The notes beneath the pieces were generated by a model. That model was given only the letters and a program-made list of their open reading frames with translations. It ran no database searches and was not told the origin of the DNA. Shown one piece after another: positions 15,331 through 24,322 of a DNA stretch of 64,000 bases (within the stretch, counting starts at the first letter, position 1; every line of letters begins with the position of its first letter). Origin of the DNA: Kribbella pittospori (GTDB lineage: Bacteria > Actinomycetota > Actinomycetes > Propionibacteriales > Kribbellaceae); contig NZ_SJKB01000016.1 of NCBI RefSeq assembly GCF_004331465.1, forward strand, positions 62,001-126,000, given 5' to 3'. Both the position numbers and the translations under genes were made by a program.

Positions 15331-18039
15331 GTGGGGCGTCGGCGGGCGTTGTTGGTGGCCACCTACGACTACGCGGATACCGGGCTGAGACGACTGACCG
15401 CGCCGGCCCAGGATGCGGAGGCGCTGGCTGAGGTACTCGCGGATCCGGTGATCGCCGGGTTCGACGTACAGATGTTGATCAACGAACCCACGCACCGGGT
15501 GGGTGAGGAGATCGCCGCGTTCTATGCCGCCAGTGAGCGCGACGATCTGACGTTGCTGTACTTCAGTGGCCACGGTCTGAAGGACGACAACGGCCGGCTC
15601 TACCTGGCGATGTCCACGACCAGGCGCGACAACCTGCGGTTCAGCGCGCTCTCGGTGCAGTTGGTGGACGAGGCGTTGCAGGAGAGCCGGTCCCGGCAGA
15701 AGATCCTGATCCTGGACACCTGCTACAGCGGTGCGTACGCCGTTCAGCAGTACGCGAAGGCGGATGCGGCGATCCACACCGGCGAGGCACTGGGCGGCCG
15801 AGGCAGGACGGTGCTGACGGCAACGGATTCGACGCAGTACGCCTTCGAGGGCAGCACGATTCACGGCCAGGCATCGCAGTCGGTGTTCACACGGCACCTG
15901 GTCCAGGGTTTGCAGAGCGGGGCGGCTGACCTCGACGAAGACGGCGACATCACGGTCGACGAGTTGTACGACTATGTCTATCGCGCGGTCGTCGCCGAGC
16001 AGCCGAACCAGCGGCCGAGGCAGTTCGCCGAGGTCGAGGGTCGGACGGTGATCGCGGCCAATGCGCACTGGACCCTGCCCGAGCGGATCACGACGGCGCT
16101 CGACAGTCCACTGCCTGCCATCCGGCAGACCGCCATTGAGCCGCTCGGCCAGTTGCTCAGGGCAAGCAACGACCAGGTACGCCGGATCGCCGGAGGCCGG
16201 CTCGAGTACCTTCTCGACGACGACAGCCGGGCCGTCTCGGAGACTGCCCGAGCCGTCCTGGACGCACCCGCGAGCACGGGCAGGCCGGCGTCGCCGATGC
16301 CAGTACGACGTCCGACCGGGCCAACGTTCAGCGCCGCGGCCAAGGCTTCCGCCAGACGGTGGCGAAGCCGGCTCCGCCCACCCGATCTGCCGTGGCAGGT
16401 GTTCGTCTCGAGTTTGGTCGCGGCCGGCACCGCGATCGCGGCCGCAGCCGTGGACTTCAGCTGGTATCTCGTTGCCGTCAGCATCGTCATGTGTTGCGCG
16501 GTGGCACGCTCGGCCAAACCGGCCTTCGCCGCAGGGCTGACCGCTCCGGCTCTCTTCGGCGTCGTCCTTGCACTCGGCTGGCTCGTGCATTGGGTCCCGG
16601 GAACGCCCACCCACGAACCTGTGCCCGCCGCGATGATCGGCATCGCCCACGTCGCCTGGCTGACAGCCGGCATCGAAGGCGTGGTCCTCCTCCGCCGTAC
16701 CGGCGACCTGACCGCACGTCGGCAGATCCTTCTGCTGGGTCTCGGAACAGTAGCGGCTGTACTGATCCTGGTGATCCTGCTGTACGACTACCGCCACTCG
16801 AGGATCCGGCCTCTGTACCCGGCGATTCTAAGCGTCCTCGCGGCTGTGCTCGCCATGGCCGGTCCACTGGTCCGGTCGCGGTCGAAGGACTTCGTCGGCG
16901 CATGGGTGCTCGGCGGCTTCGCTGCGTGGATCGGACTGCTCGAACGTCCCGGCAGGTTCACTTCCCCGGAGATCGTCGTCGGGGCCTTGTTCGTCGTCTG
17001 GCTGATCCTCGGGATCGCGGCGTACCGAAACAAGTCGGAGGGTACGCCGATCCGCCCGTGGGCGATCGCGGCCGCCTTGCTGGCCCCCGTCGTACTGGGT
17101 GGGGCGGTTGTGGTCGCGGTACCGCCAGGTCCGGTAGCGCCGGTGGCGCTCGGCCTCGTGGTCAGTCCGGACAACGACTACCTCTACGCCTCCGATATCG
17201 CCAACGACAGGATCGTGCGGATCAACACGACGACCCGAAAGCAGGTTGGCAAGTCGCTCGCGGTCGGGGACCAGCCGAGCCGGTTGGAGCTGTCGCCCGA
17301 CGGCTCGAGGTTGTACGTCAGCAACTCCGGAGCGGGCTCGATCTCCGTGGTCGATGTCTCCGCCTGGAAGCTGATCGGTAGTCCGATCCTCGTCGCTCCC
17401 GGCCCGACCAGCCTCGCGCTGAACGCCGCGACCCATCGGCTCTACGTGCTCAGCCCGCAGGCCGAGACGATCACGGTTGTGGACACAGAGGCGATGGCGA
17501 CGATCGGTGGTCCGCTGGCGAGCGGCCCGGCCCCATCGGATCTTGCCGTCGACGAGAACGGCGGCCGTCTGTATGTCGCCGCGAAGGACTCCGGGACTGT
17601 CGCGGTGATCGACACCAAGACGAGGCAGGCCGCACGAAGCCCGATCAAGGTGGGCGCAGAGCCCATCGACCTCGTGCCCGGCCCGAACGGATCCCTGTAC
17701 GTCGTCTGCGGTTCGACGTACTCCGTGATCAATACCGCCGTGGAGATGTCGCGGCCGACGCCGTTCCCTGTGGAGGGTAGGTTGCGCACTGCCGGGGTGA
17801 GTGCGGACGGCGAACACCTCTACTTGCTCGGATCCGAGAACAACGAGGATGTCCTACGAGTCGTCGACGTCGGCAACCGGGAGGTCGTCTCGACGGTGCG
17901 GGCCGATCTGGACCTGGCGGTTTGGCTCGCGGTCAGTGGGGACGGTCAACGCATCTACGTGAGCCGGCTGTACCGGCCCGGCATCCTCGTCTTCGACACC
18001 GTCGGACCGAAGCACGTCGGCACCATCGAACTGAACTGA
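15331..18039 (+). CDS. Caspase-like peptidase with membrane helices and beta-propeller
   Basis: 902 residues from GTG 15331. The N-terminal C14 caspase fold has the catalytic dyad His81 (YFSGHGL) and Cys131 (LILDTCYSG). Residues about 245-310 look like HEAT-type helices (AIRQTAIEPLGQLL...VRRIAGGRLEYLL). Several membrane helices follow from about 350 to 610. The C-terminal 300 residues form a YVTN-type propeller with repeated SPDGSRLYVSN and HRLYVLSPQAETITVVDTEA units. The protease is probably cytosolic and the propeller on the far side of the membrane or at its surface. With the two EACC1-like genes it forms a likely membrane-anchored suicide-protease system. Confidence 0.88.
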   Translation: MGRRRALLVATYDYADTGLRRLTAPAQDAEALAEVLADPVIAGFDVQMLINEPTHRVGEEIAAFYAASERDDLTLLYFSGHGLKDDNGRLYLAMSTTRRDNLRFSALSVQLVDEALQESRSRQKILILDTCYSGAYAVQQYAKADAAIHTGEALGGRGRTVLTATDSTQYAFEGSTIHGQASQSVFTRHLVQGLQSGAADLDEDGDITVDELYDYVYRAVVAEQPNQRPRQFAEVEGRTVIAANAHWTLPERITTALDSPLPAIRQTAIEPLGQLLRASNDQVRRIAGGRLEYLLDDDSRAVSETARAVLDAPASTGRPASPMPVRRPTGPTFSAAAKASARRWRSRLRPPDLPWQVFVSSLVAAGTAIAAAAVDFSWYLVAVSIVMCCAVARSAKPAFAAGLTAPALFGVVLALGWLVHWVPGTPTHEPVPAAMIGIAHVAWLTAGIEGVVLLRRTGDLTARRQILLLGLGTVAAVLILVILLYDYRHSRIRPLYPAILSVLAAVLAMAGPLVRSRSKDFVGAWVLGGFAAWIGLLERPGRFTSPEIVVGALFVVWLILGIAAYRNKSEGTPIRPWAIAAALLAPVVLGGAVVVAVPPGPVAPVALGLVVSPDNDYLYASDIANDRIVRINTTTRKQVGKSLAVGDQPSRLELSPDGSRLYVSNSGAGSISVVDVSAWKLIGSPILVAPGPTSLALNAATHRLYVLSPQAETITVVDTEAMATIGGPLASGPAPSDLAVDENGGRLYVAAKDSGTVAVIDTKTRQAARSPIKVGAEPIDLVPGPNGSLYVVCGSTYSVINTAVEMSRPTPFPVEGRLRTAGVSADGEHLYLLGSENNEDVLRVVDVGNREVVSTVRADLDLAVWLAVSGDGQRIYVSRLYRPGILVFDTVGPKHVGTIELN

Positions 18040-18040
18040 T

Positions 18041-18070
18041 GAGCCGGCCCACCAGATGGTGAGCCGGCTC
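18041..18070. terminator. Bidirectional terminator hairpin
   Basis: GAGCCGGCCCACC (18041-18053) and GGTGAGCCGGCTC (18058-18070) pair with one mismatch around AGAT. It sits between the converging caspase and epoxide hydrolase genes. Confidence 0.75.
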
Positions 18071-18078
18071 GGGTCGGG

Positions 18079-19209
18079 TCAGAGGTTGCGGAAGAAGGTG
18101 CGGAGGTCGTTGGTGACCTCGTCGGGGCACTCGAGGGTGGCGTAGTGGCCGCCTTTGTCGAACTTCGACCAGTGGACGATGTTGGTGTTGTCGCGATCGG
18201 CCAGCGGGCGGATGGTCTTGAAGTCGTCGGTGAAGACGGCGACGCCGGTGGGGGCGTGGTTGATCTGGGGTTCGGTACCGGCGTGCGCCTCTTCGTAGTG
18301 GTAGCGGCCGGCTGCGGCAGAGCTGTTGGTGAACCAGTACAGGGAGACCTCGGTCAGGATCTGGTCGCGGGAGACCAGGCTGGTGCCGTCGCCGAAGTTG
18401 TTGAAGAGTTCGTTCCAGGCGAGCTGCCCGACCGGTGAGTCGGAGATGCCGACGGCAACGGTCTGCGGCCGGGTCGCGTTGATCGCGTTGTACCCGCCGA
18501 CCGACTGGAACCACTTCAGGTGCTCGAGCGCCGCGTAGTCCTCGGGCGTGAACTTCTCGAACTCCGCCGGGTCGCCGGACGGGAACGAGAACAGTTGCAG
18601 CACGTGCAGACCCAGGAAGCCCTCGGGGTTCAGTAGGCCGAGTTCGCGGGAGACCATCGCGCCGCCGTCGGAGCCATGAGTGCCGTACGACGAGTAGCCG
18701 AGCCGGCGCATCAAGGTGTCGTATGTGCGAGCGACCCGGGCCATCGTCCAGCCGCGGTCCACCAGCGGCGTACTGAAGCCGAAGCCCGGCATCGACGGTA
18801 CGACGACGGAGAAGGCGTCGTCGGCGGATCCGCCGTACGCGACCGGATCGGTGAGCGGGCCGATCATGTCGAGGAAGTCGACGAACGACCCCGGGTAGGT
18901 GTGCAGCAACAGCAGCGGCGTTGCGCCCTCGACCTTGGACGGCACGTGGATGAAGTGGACGGTCTGGCCGTCGATCTCGGTCAGGTAGTGCGGGAAGGCG
19001 TTCATCCGCGCCTCCTGCTCGCGCCAGTCGAACCCTTGCTGCCAGTGGTCGACCATCTCGCGAAGGTAGTGGTTCGGGGTGCCGAGGTCCCAGTTGTCGC
19101 CGGGGGCCGGCTCGGGCAGCCGCGTCCGCGCGAGGCGGGCGAGCAGATCGTCCAGGTCAGCCTGGGCGATGTCGACGGTGAAGGGCCGGATGCTCTCGTT
19201 CGTGGTCAT
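18079..19209 (-). CDS. Epoxide hydrolase-type alpha/beta hydrolase (EHN domain)
   Basis: 376 residues. The N-terminal EHN region (RPFTVDIAQADLDDLLARLARTRLP...WDLGTPNHYLREMVDHW) precedes an alpha/beta-hydrolase core. The nucleophile motif is THGSDGGAMVSREL with Asp, and the base is the His of KGGHYATLECPD. The usual HGxP oxyanion motif reads HTYPGSF, so Gly is replaced by Thr. It would open an epoxide or a related ester. It is divergent from the WYL regulator at 19270, with a palindrome between them, and this pairing is a common arrangement in actinomycetes. Confidence 0.85.
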   Translation of the reverse strand: MTTNESIRPFTVDIAQADLDDLLARLARTRLPEPAPGDNWDLGTPNHYLREMVDHWQQGFDWREQEARMNAFPHYLTEIDGQTVHFIHVPSKVEGATPLLLLHTYPGSFVDFLDMIGPLTDPVAYGGSADDAFSVVVPSMPGFGFSTPLVDRGWTMARVARTYDTLMRRLGYSSYGTHGSDGGAMVSRELGLLNPEGFLGLHVLQLFSFPSGDPAEFEKFTPEDYAALEHLKWFQSVGGYNAINATRPQTVAVGISDSPVGQLAWNELFNNFGDGTSLVSRDQILTEVSLYWFTNSSAAAGRYHYEEAHAGTEPQINHAPTGVAVFTDDFKTIRPLADRDNTNIVHWSKFDKGGHYATLECPDEVTNDLRTFFRNL

Positions 19210-19231
19210 GGCTTCACCGTAGAATCCATAT

Positions 19232-19248
19232 AGGAACATTACGTTCCT
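19232..19248. promoter_or_regulatory. GGAA-N7-TTCC operator between epoxide hydrolase and WYL gene
   Basis: AGGAAC-ATTAC-GTTCCT is a perfect palindrome with a five-base spacer, 22 bases from both start codons. It has the same geometry as the palindrome at 12383-12401 and probably controls both divergent genes. Confidence 0.7.
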
Positions 19249-19269
19249 GTTTGTGCGATGATTTTCTGC

Positions 19270-20265
19270 ATGCTCGAAACCTCGTCGCGGTTGCTGTCTC
19301 TGCTGGCGTTGCTGCAGGCCCGGCCGGCGTGGACCGGCACGGAGTTGGCCGAGCGGTTGGAGGTGACGACGCGGACGATCCGCAACGACATCGACCGGCT
19401 TCGCGAGCTCGGGTATCCGGTCGATGCGACGCGCGGTGCCGCTGGGCACTATCAATTGGGCGTTGGTGCCAAGCTGCCGCCGTTGCTGCTGGATGACGAG
19501 GAGGCGGTCGCGGTCGCTGTCGGGTTGCGGACGGGGGCTGGTGTTGCCGGGATGGCGGAGAGCAGTGCGCGGGCGTTGACGAAGCTCGAGCAGGTGCTGC
19601 CGCATCGGCTCCGGCGGCAGGTGAACGCGATCAGCAGCACGATGGAGAAGGGTCCGGATAACACCGGCTCCAACGTGGCGGATCCGGAGATCGATCCTGG
19701 GGTGCTGACGGCTATTGCGGCCTGCATTCGGGATGAGCATTATCTGCGCTTCGACTATGAGATCCCTGTGGATGTGCCGATTCGTGGTCCGGGGTCGGGG
19801 GTTGGGGGCGAGCTGCCGATTCTCGTTGAGCCCTATCGTTTGGTCAGCTGGCAGCGGTACTGGTACCTCGTCGCGCGGGATGAAGCCGACGTATGGCGGA
19901 CTTACCGGGTCGACTGGATGTCGTTGCGGATGGCAACAGGCCGGCGATATGTGCCTCGGCCGATGCCGGGTGACGACTACACCGAGTTTGTACTGCGAGA
20001 TGTTGCCACCACCGGGTGGAAGGTGCACGCGCGGATCACTGTCTTCGCTCCTGCGCAGGAGGTCTTGTCCCGGATCCATGCTGCCGTTGGGATTGTGGAG
20101 TCAGTGGACGACAACACCAGCGTCCTCGTCACCGGCGCCGAGACCCTGGAGATCGTTGCCGTCTACATCGGAATGCTCGGCCTCGACTTCCACGTCGACG
20201 GTCCGCCTGCCTTGATCGATCACTTGCGAACGATCGGCAATCGCTATCTGAACGCTGTTCGGTAG
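19270..20265 (+). CDS. HTH_11-WYL transcriptional regulator
   Basis: 331 residues from ATG 19270 (an in-frame ATG at 19258 adds four residues); MLETSSRLLSLLALLQ matches the start of the paralogue at 12423. HTH: ELAERLEVTTRTIRNDIDRLRELGYPVDA. The WYL domain is EPYRLVSWQRYWYLVARD...WRTYRVDWM, with a C-terminal WCX-like domain. The linker that is huge in the paralogue is short here (VDVPIRGPGSGVGGE). No clear ribosome site precedes either start, so the transcript may be leaderless. It probably represses the divergent epoxide hydrolase. Confidence 0.88.
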   Translation: MLETSSRLLSLLALLQARPAWTGTELAERLEVTTRTIRNDIDRLRELGYPVDATRGAAGHYQLGVGAKLPPLLLDDEEAVAVAVGLRTGAGVAGMAESSARALTKLEQVLPHRLRRQVNAISSTMEKGPDNTGSNVADPEIDPGVLTAIAACIRDEHYLRFDYEIPVDVPIRGPGSGVGGELPILVEPYRLVSWQRYWYLVARDEADVWRTYRVDWMSLRMATGRRYVPRPMPGDDYTEFVLRDVATTGWKVHARITVFAPAQEVLSRIHAAVGIVESVDDNTSVLVTGAETLEIVAVYIGMLGLDFHVDGPPALIDHLRTIGNRYLNAVR

Positions 20266-20269
20266 GGGC

Positions 20270-20953
20270 TCAGGGGTGGTCTGTGCCCAGGCCGGCGTTG
20301 CGGGCTTGGATTATGGCGGTGGAGCGGTCGGCTATGCCTAGTTTGGTGAAGATGGCGGAGACGTTGTTGGCGACTGTTTTGGGGGCGAGGTCCAGGCGGG
20401 TGGCGATGGCGGGGTTGGAGAGGCCGGCGGCGAGGAGGTTGAGGATCTCGCGTTCGCGGGTGGTGAGTTCGGGGAACGGGTCTGCCGTGGGTGGTGGGGC
20501 GGAGAAGAAGCCGAGGACTCGGCGGGCGATGCCGGGGCCGAAGATCGCCTCGCCGGCGGCGACGGCTCGGATTGCGCGGGCGATCTCTTCCTGTTCGGCG
20601 CCTTTGACCAGGTAGCCGCGGGCGCCGGCGCGCATCGCGGCGAAGACGGAGTCGTCGTCCTCGAACATTGTCAACACGAGTACGGCGACTTCCGGTGCGG
20701 AACGGACCAGCTCGCGGGTGGCGGCGAATCCGTCGAGGTCGGGCATCTGCAGGTCCAGTACGGCGACGTCCGGTCGGCTGGTGATGACCTCGCGCACTGC
20801 CTCCCGCCCGGTCTTGGCGACACCTACCACCTCGATGCCCGGCAAGGAGGTGAGCAAGGCGGCAAGCCCCGCGCGGACAACCGGATGGTCGTCAGCAAGC
20901 ACAACGCGGATGATCTCGGCGCCAGGCGAAAGCTGGTCGGCGGGTGGCGTCAT
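20270..20953 (-). CDS. NarL/LuxR-family response regulator
   Basis: 227 residues. The receiver domain has VVLADDHPVVRAGL, phosphorylated Asp in DVAVLDLQMPDLDGF, and the switch residues in VLVLTMFEDDD and YLVKG. The C-terminal LuxR HTH reads ELTTREREILNLLAAGLSNPAIATRL...VANNVSAIFTKLGI. It follows the sensor kinase gene on the same strand after a 122-bp gap and is almost certainly its partner. Targets are unknown; the divergent membrane-protein pair at 23197 is a candidate. Confidence 0.93.
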   Translation of the reverse strand: MTPPADQLSPGAEIIRVVLADDHPVVRAGLAALLTSLPGIEVVGVAKTGREAVREVITSRPDVAVLDLQMPDLDGFAATRELVRSAPEVAVLVLTMFEDDDSVFAAMRAGARGYLVKGAEQEEIARAIRAVAAGEAIFGPGIARRVLGFFSAPPPTADPFPELTTREREILNLLAAGLSNPAIATRLDLAPKTVANNVSAIFTKLGIADRSTAIIQARNAGLGTDHP

Positions 20954-21075
20954 ATCAGCTCCAGACGAAGGTCAGACCGGGGTGGCGGAACGGGATGGCG
21001 TCGGCTCCGGGCGAAGCCGGTCTCCGCCGCGGGATGTCCGAGCGGGTTCGCTGCAGGTGACGGCGAGGCGGGGCG

Positions 21076-23040
21076 TCATGTTGGGGTTAGGGGGAAGTGG
21101 GCTTGGACTTTGCCGCCGGTGGGGGTGGGGCCGGCTGCTACGTGGCCTCCTAGTTCGGTGGCTCGGTCGTGCATGGCTTGGAGGCCTACGCCTGGGCGCC
21201 AGGCGCCGTTGGGTGGGCCGTTGTCGGTGACTTCGACTTCGAGGTCGGGGCCGCAGCGTAGAGCTAGTACGGCGCTGGTCGCGTGCGAGTGTTTGACGAC
21301 GTTGTTCAGCGCTTCGGTGGCGATCCGATAGGCGGCGACCTCCAGAGCCGCGGGCAGTGCGGGCAGGCCGTCGGCCGAAACCTCCACGTGGACGAACGCG
21401 CCGTCTGCGCGGAAGGACAACTGGTCGGCGCGTTGCCGTAGTGCTCCGACCAGGCCGAGTTCGTCCAGCGCGGGTGGTCGCAGATTGTCAACAAGCCTAC
21501 GTACGTCAGCGATCGCGGTACGAGTATCGGCGCGCAGGGTGGCCAGGAGGTCCGCCGCCTTGACCGGATCAGCCGATACCAGGTTGGCGGCCGCGTCGGC
21601 AGTGAACGCCACACCGGTGAGCGTAGGGCCGAGGCCGTCATGCAGATCGCGGCGGATTCGCCGGCGCTCCTCTTCCCGTGCGGAGACCAGTTTCTCCCGG
21701 GAGGACTGCAGTTCCGTCGACAATCGGGTTGCATGCACGGCCGCGGCGAGCGGTACGGCGACCAGCGCGAGGACGTCGCGGTCCGTCGACGACACCGTGG
21801 ATTCGCCGGACCGCAGGCCGACCTCGAGCGTCGCGACCACACGGCCGCCGTACTCGAGCTCCAGCGGTACGACGGTCTGCGGTGGTATGCCGTCCGTGGC
21901 AACAGTCGTGTTGTCGACAATCAGACCGACGTACGGGAAGCGGAGGGCGGAGCGAATGGCGGCGACGACGCCGGGGAGGCCGACGGACAGTTGTTCGCCG
22001 ACCCGGGACGCGACGCGGGCGGGATCGCGGCGGTCGCCGTACAGGGCGCGGTCGACGAGACGCTGGAGGCGGGGAAGGATCGGCGCGAGGATCAGTGCGA
22101 GGAGCACGGTGATCGCGGCGGATCGGCCGACGTGGGACGAGATCAAGGTGCCGAGCAGCGCGGCCAGGGCGGAATAAGCGCCGATGGCAACCAAGGACAG
22201 CAGCGCCCAGGTCAGTGCGCGGGAGACGACGAGCCGGATGTCGAGCAGTTGGTACCGCACGATCGCGACCGCGACGGAGATCGGGATGAGCGGGATTGTC
22301 AACAATACGAAGATCGGCGTTCCGGCGACGAAGGACCACGGCGTGACGAAGAGGAGCGCGATGACGGAGGCCAGCAGCAGCCACAAGAGTTGCCGGCGGC
22401 CCATTTCGTCGGCGCGGCGGTAGCGGACGAAGAGACAGACGATGGCGAGCAGTATTGCCACCAGGTTGCGCAGTTCGGTCGCCGTCCACAGCGGCCCGAG
22501 GGCGTCGTACGACGGGATGGTCAGGTAACCGGTCGATACGCCGGGGGAGAGGGTGTCGCCGCTGCCGACCATCTCGAGAACGAACAGGGGTGCGGTGACA
22601 ATGATGCCGATCGCGGCCCAACGCCACCGGGGCGAGAGCAGATGGCCGGTGGGGAACAGGAGCAGGGCAAGCGGGAGGAACAGGCCGATCGACCACGGCC
22701 ACGCGGCCAGGGCGACGGTGACGGTCACGCGCTGAATCGCGCTGTCGTCCGGGAGGGCCACCGCGAGCGGTCCGCCGAATGCGGTGGTGGCGTGACCAAT
22801 GCCGTCGGCGATGAAGAGCCAGCCGATCGGGTTCGACGGCCGGTGCCAGGCGATGACTGCGCCGCAGAGTCCGAAGGTCAGGCCCATCAGGCCGTTCGTC
22901 ACCACGAAGGCGTCCACGGCCTCCGACCAGCTCAACCCGATCGCTACGGCGATCGCCACTCCGGCGACAACCTCGGCGACGGCGAACGCACCCAGACCGC
23001 CCGCGAGCAAGCGCCTCGACGTGGAGCTGGATGCGTTCAT
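21076..23040 (-). CDS. Membrane sensor histidine kinase, NarL-partner type
   Basis: 654 residues from ATG 23040. About eight to ten hydrophobic helices fill the first 330 residues (AVAEVVAGVAIAVAIGL, GLMGLTFGLCGAVIAW and others). A GAF-like region and a HisKA_3 dimerisation helix follow, with phospho-acceptor His in REEERRRIRRDLHDGLGPTL. The HATPase domain shows IATEALNNVVKHSHA and LEVEVTDNGPP. It should phosphorylate the response regulator at 20270. No extracytoplasmic sensor domain is seen, so the signal may be a membrane or lipid state. Confidence 0.92.
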   Translation of the reverse strand: MNASSSTSRRLLAGGLGAFAVAEVVAGVAIAVAIGLSWSEAVDAFVVTNGLMGLTFGLCGAVIAWHRPSNPIGWLFIADGIGHATTAFGGPLAVALPDDSAIQRVTVTVALAAWPWSIGLFLPLALLLFPTGHLLSPRWRWAAIGIIVTAPLFVLEMVGSGDTLSPGVSTGYLTIPSYDALGPLWTATELRNLVAILLAIVCLFVRYRRADEMGRRQLLWLLLASVIALLFVTPWSFVAGTPIFVLLTIPLIPISVAVAIVRYQLLDIRLVVSRALTWALLSLVAIGAYSALAALLGTLISSHVGRSAAITVLLALILAPILPRLQRLVDRALYGDRRDPARVASRVGEQLSVGLPGVVAAIRSALRFPYVGLIVDNTTVATDGIPPQTVVPLELEYGGRVVATLEVGLRSGESTVSSTDRDVLALVAVPLAAAVHATRLSTELQSSREKLVSAREEERRRIRRDLHDGLGPTLTGVAFTADAAANLVSADPVKAADLLATLRADTRTAIADVRRLVDNLRPPALDELGLVGALRQRADQLSFRADGAFVHVEVSADGLPALPAALEVAAYRIATEALNNVVKHSHATSAVLALRCGPDLEVEVTDNGPPNGAWRPGVGLQAMHDRATELGGHVAAGPTPTGGKVQAHFPLTPT

Positions 23041-23196
23041 ACCGGCAGTGTGCGCCCGGAGGTGTCCTGGCGTCTCGGGAACGCGATCCCGGATCGGCCG
23101 GGGAGCTGCCTGGACCGCTGGGAGCGCAACCCCAAGCGCAGCGCCAGGCCGGGGCGTGACGGTGGAGCGGTCAGAACCTGTTGAGGGGGTAGCGAG

Positions 23197-23550
23197 ATGT
23201 CTGGAACGAACAAGGCCGGGCTGGTTGTGCTCGGGCTGCTGTCGGTGGTGGATCTGTTCACGCCGCTGCTGACCGATGGGGAGCACCCGCCGATGGAGAT
23301 CGCGGTCGGTGCGGCCGTGGTCGGGCTGGTCAGTCTGGTGATGGTCGGCTTCGCCTGGCAGGGACAGCGGTGGGCGTTGGCTCCGCTGATCACACTGCGG
23401 ATCGCGTCGGCGCTGTTCGCCGTACCGGCGTTCTTCGCGTCCGATGTCCCGGCGCCGGCCGTCGCCGCCGCGGGAATCGGTGTCGCACTGACGATCGTCG
23501 GTGTGATCGCGGTACTCCTGCCGTCGCGTGAGTTGGTCGGTGCGCGATGA
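23197..23550 (+). CDS. Small four-helix membrane protein, unknown function
   Basis: 117 residues with GAGGGGG ahead of ATG 23197. Four hydrophobic segments are visible (GLVVLGLLSVVDLF, EIAVGAAVVGLVSLVMVGFA, LITLRIASALFAVPAFF, VAAAGIGVALTIVGVIAVLL). It is divergent from the sensor kinase and overlaps the next membrane gene by four bases, so the two are co-expressed and may be targets of the two-component system. I do not recognise a named family. Confidence 0.8.
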   Translation: MSGTNKAGLVVLGLLSVVDLFTPLLTDGEHPPMEIAVGAAVVGLVSLVMVGFAWQGQRWALAPLITLRIASALFAVPAFFASDVPAPAVAAAGIGVALTIVGVIAVLLPSRELVGAR

Positions 23551-24233
23551 GCCAGACGATGACACGTACGACGGGCACCGACGTACGCCCCGTCCAGCGA
23601 TGGGTCGCGGCTCTGATCCTGCCGATCGGGCCGGCCGCGATCGCCCTGCTGCGGTACTTCCTGCCGTACGACACGGTGGACGACGTGTCGACGATCGTCA
23701 CGAAGATTGTCGACAATCTTGATCGTAGTTCGATGGTGATCTGGCTCGGATTCATCGGGATCCTGACGCTGGTGCCGGGTGCCTACGCTGTCGGCCGGCT
23801 CACTCGCCGGGGGGCTCCGTGGCTGACCGCGATCGCGCTCTTCCTGGTCGTACCGGGGTATCTGTCGCTGCCGTGGACGGCGTCGAGCGATCTGTTCACC
23901 TGGTCGGCGGGGACGGCGGGGCTGGACGTCGCGTCGATCACCAAGGCGGTCGACGTCACGCACGGATCGATGAATCTGGCGGGTGCGATCTTCGTCTTGG
24001 GGCATGTCGTCGGGACGGTCGTGCTGGGGATCGCGATGTGGCGGTCGCGGATCGTGGCTCGGTGGGCGGCGGTGGCGGTGATGGTGTCGCAGCCGATCCA
24101 CTTCATCGCGGCGATCATCGTGCCCAACCACACGCTGGATCTGTTCGGCTGGGGTCTGCAGGCAGCCGGGTTCGCCGCGGTGGGGTGGGCGATCCTTCGG
24201 ATGACCAACGACGAATGGCAGCCGTTGCCCTGA
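23547..24233 (+). CDS. Multi-pass membrane protein, unknown function
   Basis: 228 residues, six predicted helices (for example WVAALILPIGPAAIALLRYF, WLTAIALFLVVPGYLSLPW, AGAIFVLGHVVGTVVLGIAMW, WGLQAAGFAAVGWAIL). It overlaps the preceding gene by four bases. The segment at 23703-23720 is a perfect 18-bp palindrome within the KIVDNL codons. A terminator hairpin overlaps its stop codon. No catalytic motif is apparent. Confidence 0.8.
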   Translation: MSQTMTRTTGTDVRPVQRWVAALILPIGPAAIALLRYFLPYDTVDDVSTIVTKIVDNLDRSSMVIWLGFIGILTLVPGAYAVGRLTRRGAPWLTAIALFLVVPGYLSLPWTASSDLFTWSAGTAGLDVASITKAVDVTHGSMNLAGAIFVLGHVVGTVVLGIAMWRSRIVARWAAVAVMVSQPIHFIAAIIVPNHTLDLFGWGLQAAGFAAVGWAILRMTNDEWQPLP

Positions 24234-24261
24234 AGGGCCGTGTCCTCAACGGCCTTCAGGG
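24228..24261 (+). terminator. Terminator overlapping a stop codon
   Basis: CCCTGAAGGGCCGT (24228-24241) pairs with ACGGCCTTCAGGG (24249-24261) with one bulged base. The TGA stop of the membrane protein gene lies within the left arm. Confidence 0.7.
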
Positions 24262-24322
24262 AAAGGGCTTCGGGGGCGGGCTCGTCCGGCGCTACTCTCG
24301 GCGTACTGAAGGGGGAGATCAG

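Noticed and set aside
15268..16797. Long open frame antisense to the caspase gene (509 codons)
   Set aside because: Shadow of high-GC coding; no domain, no start signal, and the sense frame has clear motifs.
21640..23184. Plus-strand open frame of 514 codons opposite the sensor kinase
   Set aside because: Asp/Arg/Gly-rich noise; the kinase on the minus strand has complete motifs.
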